Part shown: in pieces, positions 21,969-32,504 of the stretch
Layout: each line of letters begins with the position of its first letter
Numbering within the stretch: the first letter of the stretch is position 1
From: Adiantum capillus-veneris
Lineage: Eukaryota; Streptophyta; Polypodiopsida; Polypodiales; Pteridaceae
Length of the DNA: 64,000 bases
Direction of reading: 5' to 3'
Assembly (NCBI GenBank): GCA_014529385.2
Contig: CM043951.1
Location: forward strand, 112,700,469 to 112,764,468
Position numbers and translations under genes: made by a program
Notes under the pieces: generated by a model
Told to the model about the DNA's origin: nothing
Databases searched by the model: none
The model's input: the letters and a program-made list of their open reading frames with translations, nothing else

Positions 21969-23304
21969 CACTAGAATGGTAACAGGACACTTTTATGTCC
22001 TTGGACACTTTTGTGTCCTGTTAAGTGACCATTTTGCTTGAATTATTTAAAGAGTATGAAAATGAATTTCTAGGTGCTATATATCCACAAAGTTGCCTTA
22101 TGAGCTGAAAAAAACTTAGCATTTTTTTTTGGAGTAACGATCTCACCATTAACCTTACTCTTGCACAACATTTTTGAACCTAAACTGTGTGAAAAAACGG
22201 GTTCTGTTTTTGGCTTTTTCAATTTTTGGCAACCATACCACTCTAAACTTCATGTTTGTGAGGTTTAGATGGCTAGAAGTTAGGCCTTCATAGTTCTCAA
22301 CATGTTTTGATGCTTGTAGGGAGAGCTAAGTGTTAAAATTGAAAGTTATGACCAATTTACAAGAATTGCATAATCCTAATTTTTGGCCAAAATTAGCACT
22401 TTTATGATTTTTTTGGTGGCTTTCTTGATATCCAAATTCAATTTTGATTGTGTAAGTGTAATTTATAACATAAAGATAATCTTCCTTGAGTTCTGGGGTA
22501 CCTAATATGCTATATAGCATAGTATATGATGATGGTTGAGTTTTTTGATTGCTGAAGAATACGGTACATTTTAGAGTAGCAAGTATAACTTTTTCAATAT
22601 TGCTAGTTTCTTAGGCCAATTGTGTTTATTTTGTAGGTAGTAACCATATCTAATCATAGACTACAAACATGGCTAGATATTGAGTAGTTTCTATGGGTTT
22701 CTAGAGGTCATAATACCAAACCCAGTTTTTTCATGTTTGCTGTATTTAGCACTTTAGCATTGCCCCCAAGGTTCCAATTGTAAGAGATCCATTATTCTTT
22801 TGACATGCTCCATGTCTCCTTTTGAATCCAAAGGCCCAAAAGGAACTAAGAAAACATGTATATAGTATCTTTATTGAGCGTGACTATAGAAACTTTGATG
22901 ATAGGTCCGTAGAATGGAAAAAATGCAACTTTTTTGTACCTTTTTTTTTCGCAAAAAAAAGTTGGTGAGGTAAAAGCAACCATATGTTTCGGTCAGCAAC
23001 CCATTGAAGTTAACGGGGCATTTTATCTTAGGTACTACAAAAATCCCCACTCTTATTTATATGCAATCAACCGTAAGAAATTGTTGTTTTGGGCAAAATG
23101 CATCGGTCCATAAACTTTGGAGGCTTGTAGTGACCAAGGGATGAGAAAAATTACAAGTTTCTCATTTTTTCCATATGTAGTAGTTATTGAACTATAAGCT
23201 CATGAAAGGATTTTTCAAAATGAGTGGATCTACTATGGTTTTGGAAATTTTTCCCAAAACCCTGAAAGGACACTTTTATGTCCTGTTAGGTTACCATTCT
23301 AGTG
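21969..23304 (+). mobile_element. TTAA-flanked inverted-repeat DNA element, copy 1 (1336 bp)
   Basis: Starts CACTAGAATGGTAAC and ends with its inverse GTTACCATTCTAGTG; TTAA is present on both sides (21965-21968, 23305-23308). Just inside each end lies the near-palindrome GGACACTTTTATGTCC. There is no coding region; it is a non-autonomous (MITE-like) element. It interrupts an exon of copy B. TTAA duplication is the hallmark of the piggyBac superfamily. Confidence 0.8.
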
Positions 23305-23308
23305 TTAA

Positions 23309-23387
23309 GGGACATCCTTATGTTAGGATTAGCCTCCTGGAATTGTATGCACAAATCCGTTTGCCACACAAAATAAATGTAAAAATA
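23309..23387 (-). pseudogene. Copy B, start of exon 2, cut off by the TTAA element
   Basis: On the minus strand this reads VWQTDLCIQF then EANPNIRMSLN, which continues across the element (removing one TTAA) into FEGLKPYFV with a one-base frame offset. Copy A has FERFKDTYLDVP..YLKPYFV at the same place. A TATAG acceptor lies at about 23388. Confidence 0.55.
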
Positions 23388-23399
23388 CTATAAAGTACT

Positions 23400-23953
23400 G
23401 AAATCTAATTGCAGCACTACACATTCTGAAGCACTGTAAGGAGCTTTTAAGCACTTTTAAGTACTTTGCAGTACTTTAAAGCACTCTAGGACACTTGATA
23501 TTACTATGAACCACCATGTGGAACTTTCAAGTAGCCTGTCATACACTTTGGTGCCCTTTGAAGCACACTATAGCATTGTAAAGCACTTTCGGGCACTTGA
23601 AAGCAGTCTGAAGCACTTTAGTGCACTTTGAGGCACTTTGTGGCACTTGATACCACATTGAAGCACTTTACCAGCACTATGGTGCACTTTGAACTACATT
23701 GGTTCACTTTGGAAGTACTCTAAACTACTTGGTGGCACTTTAAAAGAACTTTCAAGCACTTCAAAGCACTATGAGGCACTCTGTGGCACTTTCAAGCATT
23801 GTAAAGCACTCTAAAGTACTTTGAAGCGCCTTGAAACACTTTCAAGCACTATGCAAGTCTTTAAAGCACTTTTGGGCACTTGACAGCACTTTAAAGTGCA
23901 CTTGGAGAACACTCTGAAGCACTTTGGGGCACTTTTAATCACTTTGCAGTACT
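23400..23953. repeat. Degenerate AAGCACTTT array, left part (inside copy B intron)
   Basis: Dozens of variants of AAGCACTTT / GGCACTTT separated by 2-6 bases with no strict period. The array continues at 25301 after TTAA element copy 2. Confidence 0.85.
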
Positions 23954-23957
23954 CTAA

Positions 23958-25296
23958 CACTAGAATGGTAACAAGACACTTTTATGTCCTTGGACACTTT
24001 TGTGTCCTGTTAAGTGACCATTTTGCTTAAATTATTTGAAGAGTATGAAAATGAATTTCTAGGTGCTATATATCCACAAAGTTTCCTTATGAGCTGAAAA
24101 AAACTTAGCATTTTGTTTTTGAGTATCAATCTCACCATTAACCTTACTCTTGCACAACATTTTTGAACCTAAACTGTGTGAAAAAACGGGTCCTGTTTTT
24201 GGTTTTTTTTCAATTTTTGGCAACTATACCACTCTAAACTTCATGTTTGTGAGGTTTAGATGGCTAGAAGTTAGGACTTCATAGTTCTCAACATGTTTTG
24301 ATGCTTGTAGGGAGAGCTAAGTGTTAAAATTGAAAGTTATGACCAATTTACAAGAATTGCATAATCCTATTTTTTGGCCAAAATTAGCACTTTTATGATT
24401 TTTTTGGTGGCCTTTTTTATATTCAAATTCAATTTTGATTGTGTAAGTGTAATGTATAACATAAATCTAATCTTCCTTGAGTTTTGGGGGACCTAATATG
24501 CTATATAGCATAGTATATGATGTTGGTTGAGTTTTTTGATTGCTAAAGAATACGATACATTTTAGAGTAGCAAGTATAACTTTCTCAATATTGCTAGTTT
24601 CTTAGGCCAATTGTGTGTATTTTGTAGGTAGTAACCATATCTAATCATAGACTACAAACTTGGCTAGATATTGAGTAGTTTCTATGGGTTTCTAGAGGTC
24701 ATAATGCTAAACCCATTTTTTTCATGTTTGCTGTATTTAGCACTTTATCATTGCCCCCAAGGTTCCAATTGTAAGAGATCCTTTATCCTTTTGACATGCT
24801 CCATGCTCCTTTTCAATCCAAAGGCCCAAAGGGAACTAAAAAAACATGTATATAGTATCTGTATTGAGCGTGACTATAGAAACTTTGATGATAGGTCCGT
24901 AGAACAGCAAAAATGCAACTTTTTTGTACCTATTTTTTTTGTCCAAAAACAAATTAGTGAGGTAAAAGCAACCATATGTTTTGGTCACCAACCCATTGAA
25001 GTTAACGGGGCATTTTATCTCATGTCCTACAAAAATCTCCACTCTTATTTATATGCAATCAACCGTAAGAAATTGCTGTTTTGGGTAAAATGCACGGGTC
25101 CATAAACTTTGGAGGCTTGTAGTGACCAAGGGATGAGAAAAATTACAAGTTTCTCATTTTTTCCATATGTAGAAGTTATTGAACTATCAGCTCATGAAAG
25201 GATATTTCAAAATGAGTGGATCTACTATGGTTTTGGAAATTTTTCCCAAAACCCTGAAAGGACACTTTTATGTCCTATTAGGTTACCATTCTAGTG
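23958..25296 (+). mobile_element. TTAA-type inverted-repeat element, copy 2 (1339 bp)
   Basis: Colinear with copy 1, with the same termini CACTAGAATGGTAAC...GTTACCATTCTAGTG and the same subterminal GGACACTTTTATGTCC. Flanks are CTAA (23954-23957) and TTAA (25297-25300), so one base of the duplication has changed. Inserted into the AAGCACTTT array. Confidence 0.8.
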
Positions 25297-25300
25297 TTAA

Positions 25301-26060
25301 AGCACTTGACACATATCACTTTCAAGAAACTTGCCATGCACTTTGGTGCCAAGCAAAGCACTCTGCAGCACTATAAAGTACTCTAGGATACTTGAAAGCA
25401 CTCCAAAGTACTTCAATGCACTTTAAGAGCACTTTGTGGCACTTGATAGCACACTAAAGCACTTTACCAGCACTTTGGTGCACTTTGAACTACATTGGTG
25501 CAGTTTGGAAGCACTCTAAACTAGTAGGTGGCACTTTAAAAGCACTTTCGAGGTCTATGTGGCACTTCAAAGCGTTGTGAGGCACTCCGTGGCACTTCAA
25601 AGAACTGTCAAGCACTCTAAAGTACTTTAAAGCACTTTGAAGCACTATGCAACACTTTCAGCACTTTTGGGCATTTGAAAGCACTCTGAAGTGCACTTTA
25701 GGGACTCTTTGAAAGCACTTCAGTGCTATTTGAGAGCATTTAGAGGCACTTTATGGCACTCTACAGCACTCCAAGGCACTTTTGAGTTTAGAAAGCTTTT
25801 TGAAGCACTCTAAAGTACTTTGTGGCACTTTCAAGCACCGTGAAGCACTTTAGTGCACTTTGGAAGCATTTTGAAATACTATGAAGCACTTTTTAGCTCT
25901 TTCAAGCACACATAGATGCACTTTTTTGGCGCTTTCAAGCATTTGCAGGCTCTAAGTGATGCACTTTGAAGCACTTTGAGACACTTATAAAGCATTTCAA
26001 AGCTTTTGCAAGCACCCAAAATTGCTAAATAAAGCATTTTGACACACTTTCAAGAGGTTC
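25301..26060. repeat. Degenerate AAGCACTTT array, right part
   Basis: Same unit as 23400-23953, ending where copy B exon 1 begins at 26073 (minus). Together the two parts make about 1.3 kb of intronic short-repeat DNA. Confidence 0.85.
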
Positions 26061-26072
26061 TAGTTGATATAC

Positions 26073-26435
26073 CTGAGGTAAATCGAGGAGATGCACTAGA
26101 TGCACCACATGTGCCCTCCTGCCGATTCTCTTTTGAACGACATCTTTCTTGTTTGGGGAGATGCAGCTTTCCATTGACCATAATTGAAACACGATTTCTC
26201 TCATTTTGATTGTTAAGGTACTGGTCCTATGCTGTTGACGTTGACACGTGTGTAAGGAAAGTGACCCCTCCTCCATATCAATTTGCAGCCGGAAACTGGC
26301 TCCGACAAAATTTATTGGATGAAGTCATAATGCCTTTACAACATCATTATTGCTCATTACATTGTCAGCCGCATTGACCCATTGAGGCATGCCATGAAAG
26401 TAGCCCCACTACAAGAGGTACTTCACATTAGCGAC
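26073..26435 (-). pseudogene. Copy B, exon 1
   Basis: Reading from 26435: WGYFHGMPQWVNAADNVM, NNDVVKAL, a stop, LHPINFVGASFRLQID, MEEGSLSLHTCQR, KMREIVFQLWSMESCIS, PNKKDVVQKRIG and HLLDLPQ, followed by a GTATAT donor at 26072. Two stops in about 120 codons. It pairs with copy A exon 1. The gene is interrupted by a ~2.7 kb intron containing repeats and TTAA copy 2. Confidence 0.6.
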
Positions 26436-26589
26436 GCTCAAAAGTGAATATCCACGGCATCACTACTTTCTTTCTTGCATAGAGACACTTATATCAACGC
26501 TTATGCGACGCTCATAGAGACACCGACAGGGGTAAAAAATAAACCAAGAGCGCCAAAAACTCAAATCTCATATCTGAGTTTCAACGCTC

Positions 26590-26724
26590 TAGCGAAATAG
26601 GTAATTCTACGCTCTCCCTCTCTCTCTCTCTCTCTCTCCCCCCCCACACACACACACACGAGGAGAGAAAGGAGAGCTAGGTATGCTCCTTCCCTCTCCT
26701 CTCTCTCATGTTCCCTTCCCCTCT

Positions 26725-26797
<73 letters not shown>

Positions 26798-27004
26798 CGT
26801 GTCTTTGAAAGAGAGAGACAGATAGATAGATAGAGAGAGAGAGAGAGAGTACACACATGCATAAACAAAAAACACATACACACACACATGCATTAACAAA
26901 GCATACATACACACATTAAGAGAGGAAAAGAGAGAGAGAGAGATAAAGTAAAGAGAGAGAATGAGAGAGAGGGGGAGAAGAGGAAAAGAGAGAGGTAAGG
27001 GGAG

Positions 27005-27041
<37 letters not shown>

Positions 27042-27045
27042 AAAG
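26590..27045. repeat. Cluster of microsatellites
   Basis: Successive (CT)n (about 26606-26638, 26724-26762), (CA)n (26643-26660, 26763-26796), (GATA)/(GA)n (26818-26850) and (GA)n (27012-27040) tracts. Cys-Val and Arg-Glu ORFs over this area are translated simple repeat. Confidence 0.95.
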
Positions 27046-27049
27046 TAGA

Positions 27050-27231
27050 GAAAAAATATGAAATGAAATGTTATATTAAGATTTAGGGTTAGGTTAGATT
27101 TAAAATTACATTTAAGATTGGGTTAGATTAAGATCTAACATTAAGTTTGATTACATTTAGCTTATAGTTAAAATTTATGCTAAATTTAAATTTAAGTTAG
27201 ACTTAAGATTAGGTTAAGATTTAAATTATAT
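27050..27231. repeat. Degenerate telomere-like array, left part
   Basis: Irregular repeats such as TTTAGGGTTAGGTTAGATTTA and AGATTAGGTTA. The TTTAGGG unit resembles the plant telomere repeat, here highly diverged. It resumes at 28561. Confidence 0.65.
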
Positions 27232-27235
27232 TTAA

Positions 27236-28556
27236 CACTAGGTTGGTAATTGGACACTTTTATGTCCTGTTAAGTGACCATTTTCCTTGAATTATGTCAA
27301 GAGTTTCAAAATGGATTTTGAGGTGCTATCTATCTAGAAAGTTGTCTCATGAGCTGGAAAAAACTCGACATTTTTTTGGAATATCAATTCCATCTTTAAC
27401 CTTGTCCTTGCACAACATTTCACAACCTAAAATGTGTGAAAAAACGGGTCCTGTTTTTGGATTTTTTCAACTTTTTGCAACTATACCACTCTAGAATTCA
27501 TGTTTGTGAGGTCTATAATGCTAGAGAACTATCTTTAGTAGTCCTCAACATGTCCTAATGCTTCTAGGGAGAAATAAATGTTAAAGTTGTAAGTTATGAC
27601 CAAATTACAAAAATTGTCAAATCCTGTTTTTTAGTCAATTTTAGCTCTTCTATGATTTTTTTGGTGGCTTTCATGATATCCAAATGCACTTTTGATTTTC
27701 TATGTCGCATATTGTAACATAAAGCTAATATTCCTTGAGTTTTGGGGCACCTAATACCCTATTTTGCATAGTAGACAACGATGGTTGATTTTTTCAATTA
27801 TAGAAGAAAACAAAACATTCTAGTATATCAAGTATAGCTTTTTCAATATTGTTAGTTTCTTGTGACAACTACATGCATTTTGTAGGTAGTAACCATATCT
27901 AGTCATAAGGATCAAATTTGGCTAGATATTGAATAGTTTCTATGGGATTCTACAACTCATAATGTTGAACCCAGTTTTTTCATGTTTGCTGTATTTAGCA
28001 CTTCATATTTGTCCCCAAGATTCCCCTTGGTAAGAGATGTATTATTCTTTTGACATGCTCCATGGCTCCTTATGAACCCAAAGGAAAATAGGGAACTAAG
28101 AAAACATGCATATATTATTTGTATTGAGCGTGGCTATAGAAACTTTGATGATAGGTTTGCAGAATGGTGAAAATTCAACTTTTTTGTACCTATTTATTTT
28201 GGCAAAACAAAAAATAGTGAGTGAGAATCAATCATATGTTGTGATCACCAACCCATTGAAGTTAACTAGGGAATTTATCTCAAGTCCTACAAAAATCCCT
28301 AATCTTATTTTTATGCAACAAAACGTAAGAAATGACTGTTTTGATGAAAATGTACTGGTCCATCAACTTTGGAGATTTCGTGTGACCAAAAGATGAGAAA
28401 TTTTACAAGTTTCTTATTTTTTCCATGTATAGTAGGCCTTGAACTATAACCTCATGAAAGGATTTTACAAAATGAGTGGATCTACTATGGTTTTGGAGTT
28501 TTTTTTCAAAACCCTGAAAGGACACTTTTATGTCCTGTTAGGTTACCAACCTACTG
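27236..28556 (+). mobile_element. TTAA-type inverted-repeat element, copy 3, divergent subfamily (1321 bp)
   Basis: Termini CACTAGGTTGGTAAT and GTTACCAACCTACTG, TTAA on both sides (27232-27235, 28557-28560). The interior is alignable with copies 1 and 2 along its length but clearly diverged, so it represents a second subfamily with copy 4. Inserted within the telomere-like array. Confidence 0.8.
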
Positions 28557-28560
28557 TTAA

Positions 28561-28950
28561 GATTGGGTTAAATTACATTTAGGTTTAGGTTAGATTTAGG
28601 TTTATGTTGAGTTTAAGATTAGGTTAGATTTAGATTTACGTTATATTTGAAATTAGGGCAAAATTTAAGATTGGCTAGGTTAGATTTAAGTTAGATTACA
28701 TTTAGGTTTAATATTTAAGATTAGATTAGATTTACATTTATGTTGAGTTTAAGACTAGATTAGATTTAGATTTATTTTAGATTTAAGATTCTCTAAGTTA
28801 GATTAAGATTAGATTAGATTTAGATTTAAGTTTGATTACATTTAGGTTTAGGTTAGATTTAAGATTAGATTAGATTTAGGTTTATGTTGAGCTTAAGATT
28901 AAATTAGATATAGATTTATGTTAGATTGAAGATTAGATTTAGGTTAGAAT
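28561..28950. repeat. Degenerate telomere-like array, right part
   Basis: Variants of GGTTTAGGTTAGATTTA, ATTAGATTAGATTTA and TTATGTTGAGTTTAAGA, continuing the pattern seen at 27050-27231. Confidence 0.7.
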
Positions 28951-29560
28951 TCAGGGCATGTCAATGAAGGCTTTGCCCAAAGAGAAAACCCTAGGTGCAC
29001 AACAATATGTATATTCCCATCAGAATCTGACACCTATTAGCTCACCTAGTAACCATGTTCGATTAGCTCAGAATCACCATATGTTCAATTAGCTTAGAAC
29101 CACCATATGTTCAATTAGTTTAGATTTAAGATTAGATTTTGGATTTAGTTTTTATGTTAAAGTCTACCTTCGGGATTAAAAAAAAAAAAGAGTTAAGCGA
29201 ACGGTGATCCCTCTCTTCCTCTCTATGGATACGACCTTAAGTTGGAAAACTTTCAATGGCATGATACTCAGATTGGAGGCCAACATGTAATGTGCTAATT
29301 AATCCCTCGAACAAGGATCTGCTCTGAAGAGATGTTAAGATACTGTGAATTGCTACAACTAAAGAAGACGCAAACGAGTTTTGTCCACTACATGCACTAT
29401 CATGTAGACGTGTGTGTGTGTAGATTTCTCGTACCCACAAATATAGGCATTGACCAATAAAGACGAGATTATAACCCGGTGGTTCTGACCTCCGGGCACC
29501 TCTATACCAAGGTGTGGGGAAATCGCACGTGACTAGAGAATGTGAGGTAGTTTACAGTGT

Positions 29561-29608
<48 letters not shown>

Positions 29609-29671
29609 CGGTGGATGCCAATAGAAGATTAAATTTATGTCCAGGATGTAAGGTTTTTATATTCATTATGA
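28951..29671. other. Non-coding interval with a 27-bp duplication and a (GA)n tract
   Basis: Around 29070-29125 a unit beginning ACCATATGTTCAATTAG occurs twice in tandem. A (GA)n microsatellite occupies about 29561-29605. No coding signal. Confidence 0.7.
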
Positions 29672-31390
29672 GTATACGAGGATGTGGGGCCGTCCAATCA
29701 AAATAACTATCTCTCAACAAGGATCTTATGTCCTTGTAACCAATGCAAGCATGCTGTGCGACGGACAAGACGTGTTTCTTTGAAGCACGTTCGTGAATTT
29801 GGTGAGTTTGATCCATCTATTATAGATCGAGTTGTTGCCAAGTATAACTTGCCGGACTTTGATAGATAAAGAACTATCGAAAGTAATCAAGAAAACTATG
29901 TCACAAATAGAAAATAAATGAAATTTATGACCAGATTGTCTTGTCACAGTTACATATGCAAGGCATGTTGTCCAAGACATAGATTTTACAAGATACATAG
30001 AATGCACACGGGAGACAAAATCACAATAACTTCACAGGATTCTCTCTACACACGAGTCCCTCCCCCTTTATGAGTCCTCTCTCTCTCTCTCTCTGTCTGT
30101 CTATCTCTCTCTCTCTCTACAGAGAAATCCCTCTCCCTATTATCTATAGTATAGATTATAACTTGTCCATGTTTTCTTCTCCATTCAATATTAAGATTAA
30201 ATGTTCGTGTGTTTAATGCAGGTATGGATGATGATGAATTGCTTTCTTATTTATCACCCCAGCAAAGGAGGTGGTACGAGGAGCGTCATCGCTTTGGAGC
30301 ACCATCACGTCGTCCAACTCCTTTACAATCTCCCTCTGTTTCAGAGCATTCATTGCGATGTGAAGCTTCAGTGTCGACGAGATGATCTTCACACTCGTCT
30401 AGGCACGGACGCTCTAGTGGTGGCGAGGACGGTTGCTGTGGTGATGCCACCGCTAATGCCTCGACACTGTCTCCTGTTCGACAAGGCTCCTTACCTTCCC
30501 CTTCTTTGCCTGCCCCCATACCAGCTACGTCATCACCATCTATACTAGGTTTTGCACGGCTATCGGACGTTCCTGACTACACATCACTAGCTACTCCTCC
30601 GGGAGTCACCCTAGCTGACACTCCTCGCTTCGGGGCCCACACTCCAGTGGAGACACCCGACGTTCGTACCCCCATTGAGACATCACTAAAGACCCCTACT
30701 AAGACACCTAAGTTCATGCGTCACAGGCGGGAGGGCTTGTTGTACTCGATCAACATCACTGGAGGCATCATCTTAGATGACGAAGGCAAGAAGGTGATCT
30801 TGCACATGTGTAGTCTTTGCTCTCAAGTTTCTCAACACTACATACTAAACACTAGGAGTGAAGTTCGAAATGAATTAAAAGATAGAGTCATTAGCATGCT
30901 GCATGCCAAGTTTCCCATGTCTAGTCCGGATGAGCGCTTCAATGAAGACATGATGAAGGTTCAAATGCGCGAATACTGCAAGCACAAGCGTTTTGAAGTA
31001 CAAAAAGCAATAAAGCATGGGTGGAACAAACTAGATTGGTTGGACAAAGAAGATTGGAAGAATGCAAAGCGAGCAATGCACGAGAATTCTGACAAGTGGA
31101 AGCAAAGAAGGCATTCAAAGCGCGAGTAGAGGCAGGGAGCTCGCAGCACTTGGGGAGTGGCGGGTGGGCGTCATTTGAGGCCGATTTTTGTAAGTGTTTT
31201 TTTTCATTGCTCTTTAGGCTTGGTAGTTACGTCTATTTGTACTTTTAAATTCTAACACAATGGATTCTTTGTATGTTTTGAACAGGGATCAGAAGACGTG
31301 ACCCCACACTGTACGAGCGCGAGTACGTAGGCAGAAAGGGATTTAACTCCGTGATAGACATTCTAAGTTCTTGCGGCAGCATGGTTAGTA
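29672..31390 (+). pseudogene. CACTA (En/Spm)-associated transposase-like gene, decayed
   Basis: The first segment (29672-29869) has ILCPCNQCKHAVRR...LKHVREFGEFD, which fits the transposase-associated domain of plant CACTA elements (CPC..C then H...G). A TTTAATGCAG acceptor near 30221 leads into an ORF from 30224 (MDDDELLSYLSPQQRRW). This stays in one frame to 31129 except for a TGA at 30383. It includes a Pro/Thr-rich part and DRVISMLHAKFPM, KHGWNKLDWLDKEDWK. A frameshift near 31100 restores KAFKARVEAGSSQHLGSGG, followed by an intron and RRDPTLYEREYVGRKGFN. The second half resembles the Ptta/En-Spm type plant transposase family (PF03004). I found no CACTA termini. Confidence 0.55.
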
Positions 31391-32303
31391 TTTCACTTTA
31401 CTCTTTTACATTTGTTGTATTTTAATGATAAGCTAAGAAAATAGATTTTCTTGTAATGTAATGGAATTAGCCTATTCAACTTGAGAGTAGCGGAAATTAA
31501 TGAGAATACTTTCGAGAAATAACTTTGTGAACATAGCGGGTAGACATAATTGAAGATAGCAACATAATCATAGCCATTAGTTAACTTGGCATGAACAATA
31601 ATTTTTGCAAGAGAGAGAATTTAGAGAACATGACAACAATTGAGGACCGGATTTATGTGGAGCCGGTGCCCCTCCAATAGGCAATTGTATTATGATTTCT
31701 CCCATTAAGAGAGACTTGTTACAATACATTCTTTGTGTTCCTTGTGACCTAGGTGATGCAATGAAGATGGAAAGCTTCATGCATCACAAACATAACATAA
31801 ACTTGAAGAAAGCTTTAACTATCCCAAGCCTCAGTCCCAAGACCTCAAAAACGATCGAAGGTGGAGAGAGCTAGCAGGGAATGAGGGTAGGGAAGAGGAA
31901 GAAGAAACATTTCATAGGAGAAAGAACTAGTTCCTCACTTATCATAACTCTTGTGCTAGCATACATAATAGCATAGTAATGAAGAAGAAGGAGATGGCAA
32001 GCTTAAGCATTGAAGCATGGCTCTTGGTTGGATTTTCACTCCATAGCCAAGAGTGTTGGTGTAGGCTCTCAACCTCTACTTGCTTGGAGAAGGAGAGGGA
32101 GCTCTTGCACTTTGCATAGTACACAATGAGAGTGTTTGTGAGTGTGTGTGGGTGAGTATCCCCCTCAAGCCAGCCCCCTCCTTGCTAGGTCGACTCCTCC
32201 TTCTAGCTTATAATTGAAGCTCATTGGCTCTTGCCAAGCCTAGCCAATCACAAGCTTGGGCCATTTCTAGCATTAGGTGTAGGCTTGGGACAAGTGTCCC
32301 CCT

Positions 32304-32490
32304 TGTTGGGGTATAGGCGTCTGTGCCTTGCCCGGCCGCCCAGAGTCTGGGCGCCCACTGACTTGTATACCTTATACATAGCATAAGTGTATAGGGGGCT
32401 GCTCACTCTTTGGAGTCTCCCCACCCACATCGTGTGTGTCTCCTTCTCTCTCTCTCACTCTCCGTCTGTGGTGCTCCCCGATCCCCTTCA
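32304..32490 (+). repeat. C2 5' LTR
   Basis: TGTTGGGGTATAGG start, CCCCTTCA end. Unusually short (187 bp) for a plant Copia element. Confidence 0.92.
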
Positions 32491-32492
32491 AT

Positions 32493-32504
32493 TGGTATCA
32501 GAGC
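32493..32504 (+). promoter_or_regulatory. C2 primer-binding site
   Basis: TGGTATCAGAGC, two bases after the LTR end. Confidence 0.92.

Noticed and set aside
21969-21990. CACTA-superfamily terminus, because the repeat begins CACTAG
   Set aside because: CACTA elements duplicate 3 bp. Here the direct flanking repeat is TTAA and no 3-bp alternative fits the copies.
23400-26060. CRISPR-like regular array
   Set aside because: Units are ~9 bases, imperfect and unevenly spaced, with no unique spacers; a eukaryotic low-complexity array.
29502-29816. Minus-strand 104-aa ORF with a poly-Ser-Leu stretch
   Set aside because: Runs through the (GA)n tract and opposite the CACTA-associated domain; no domain of its own.
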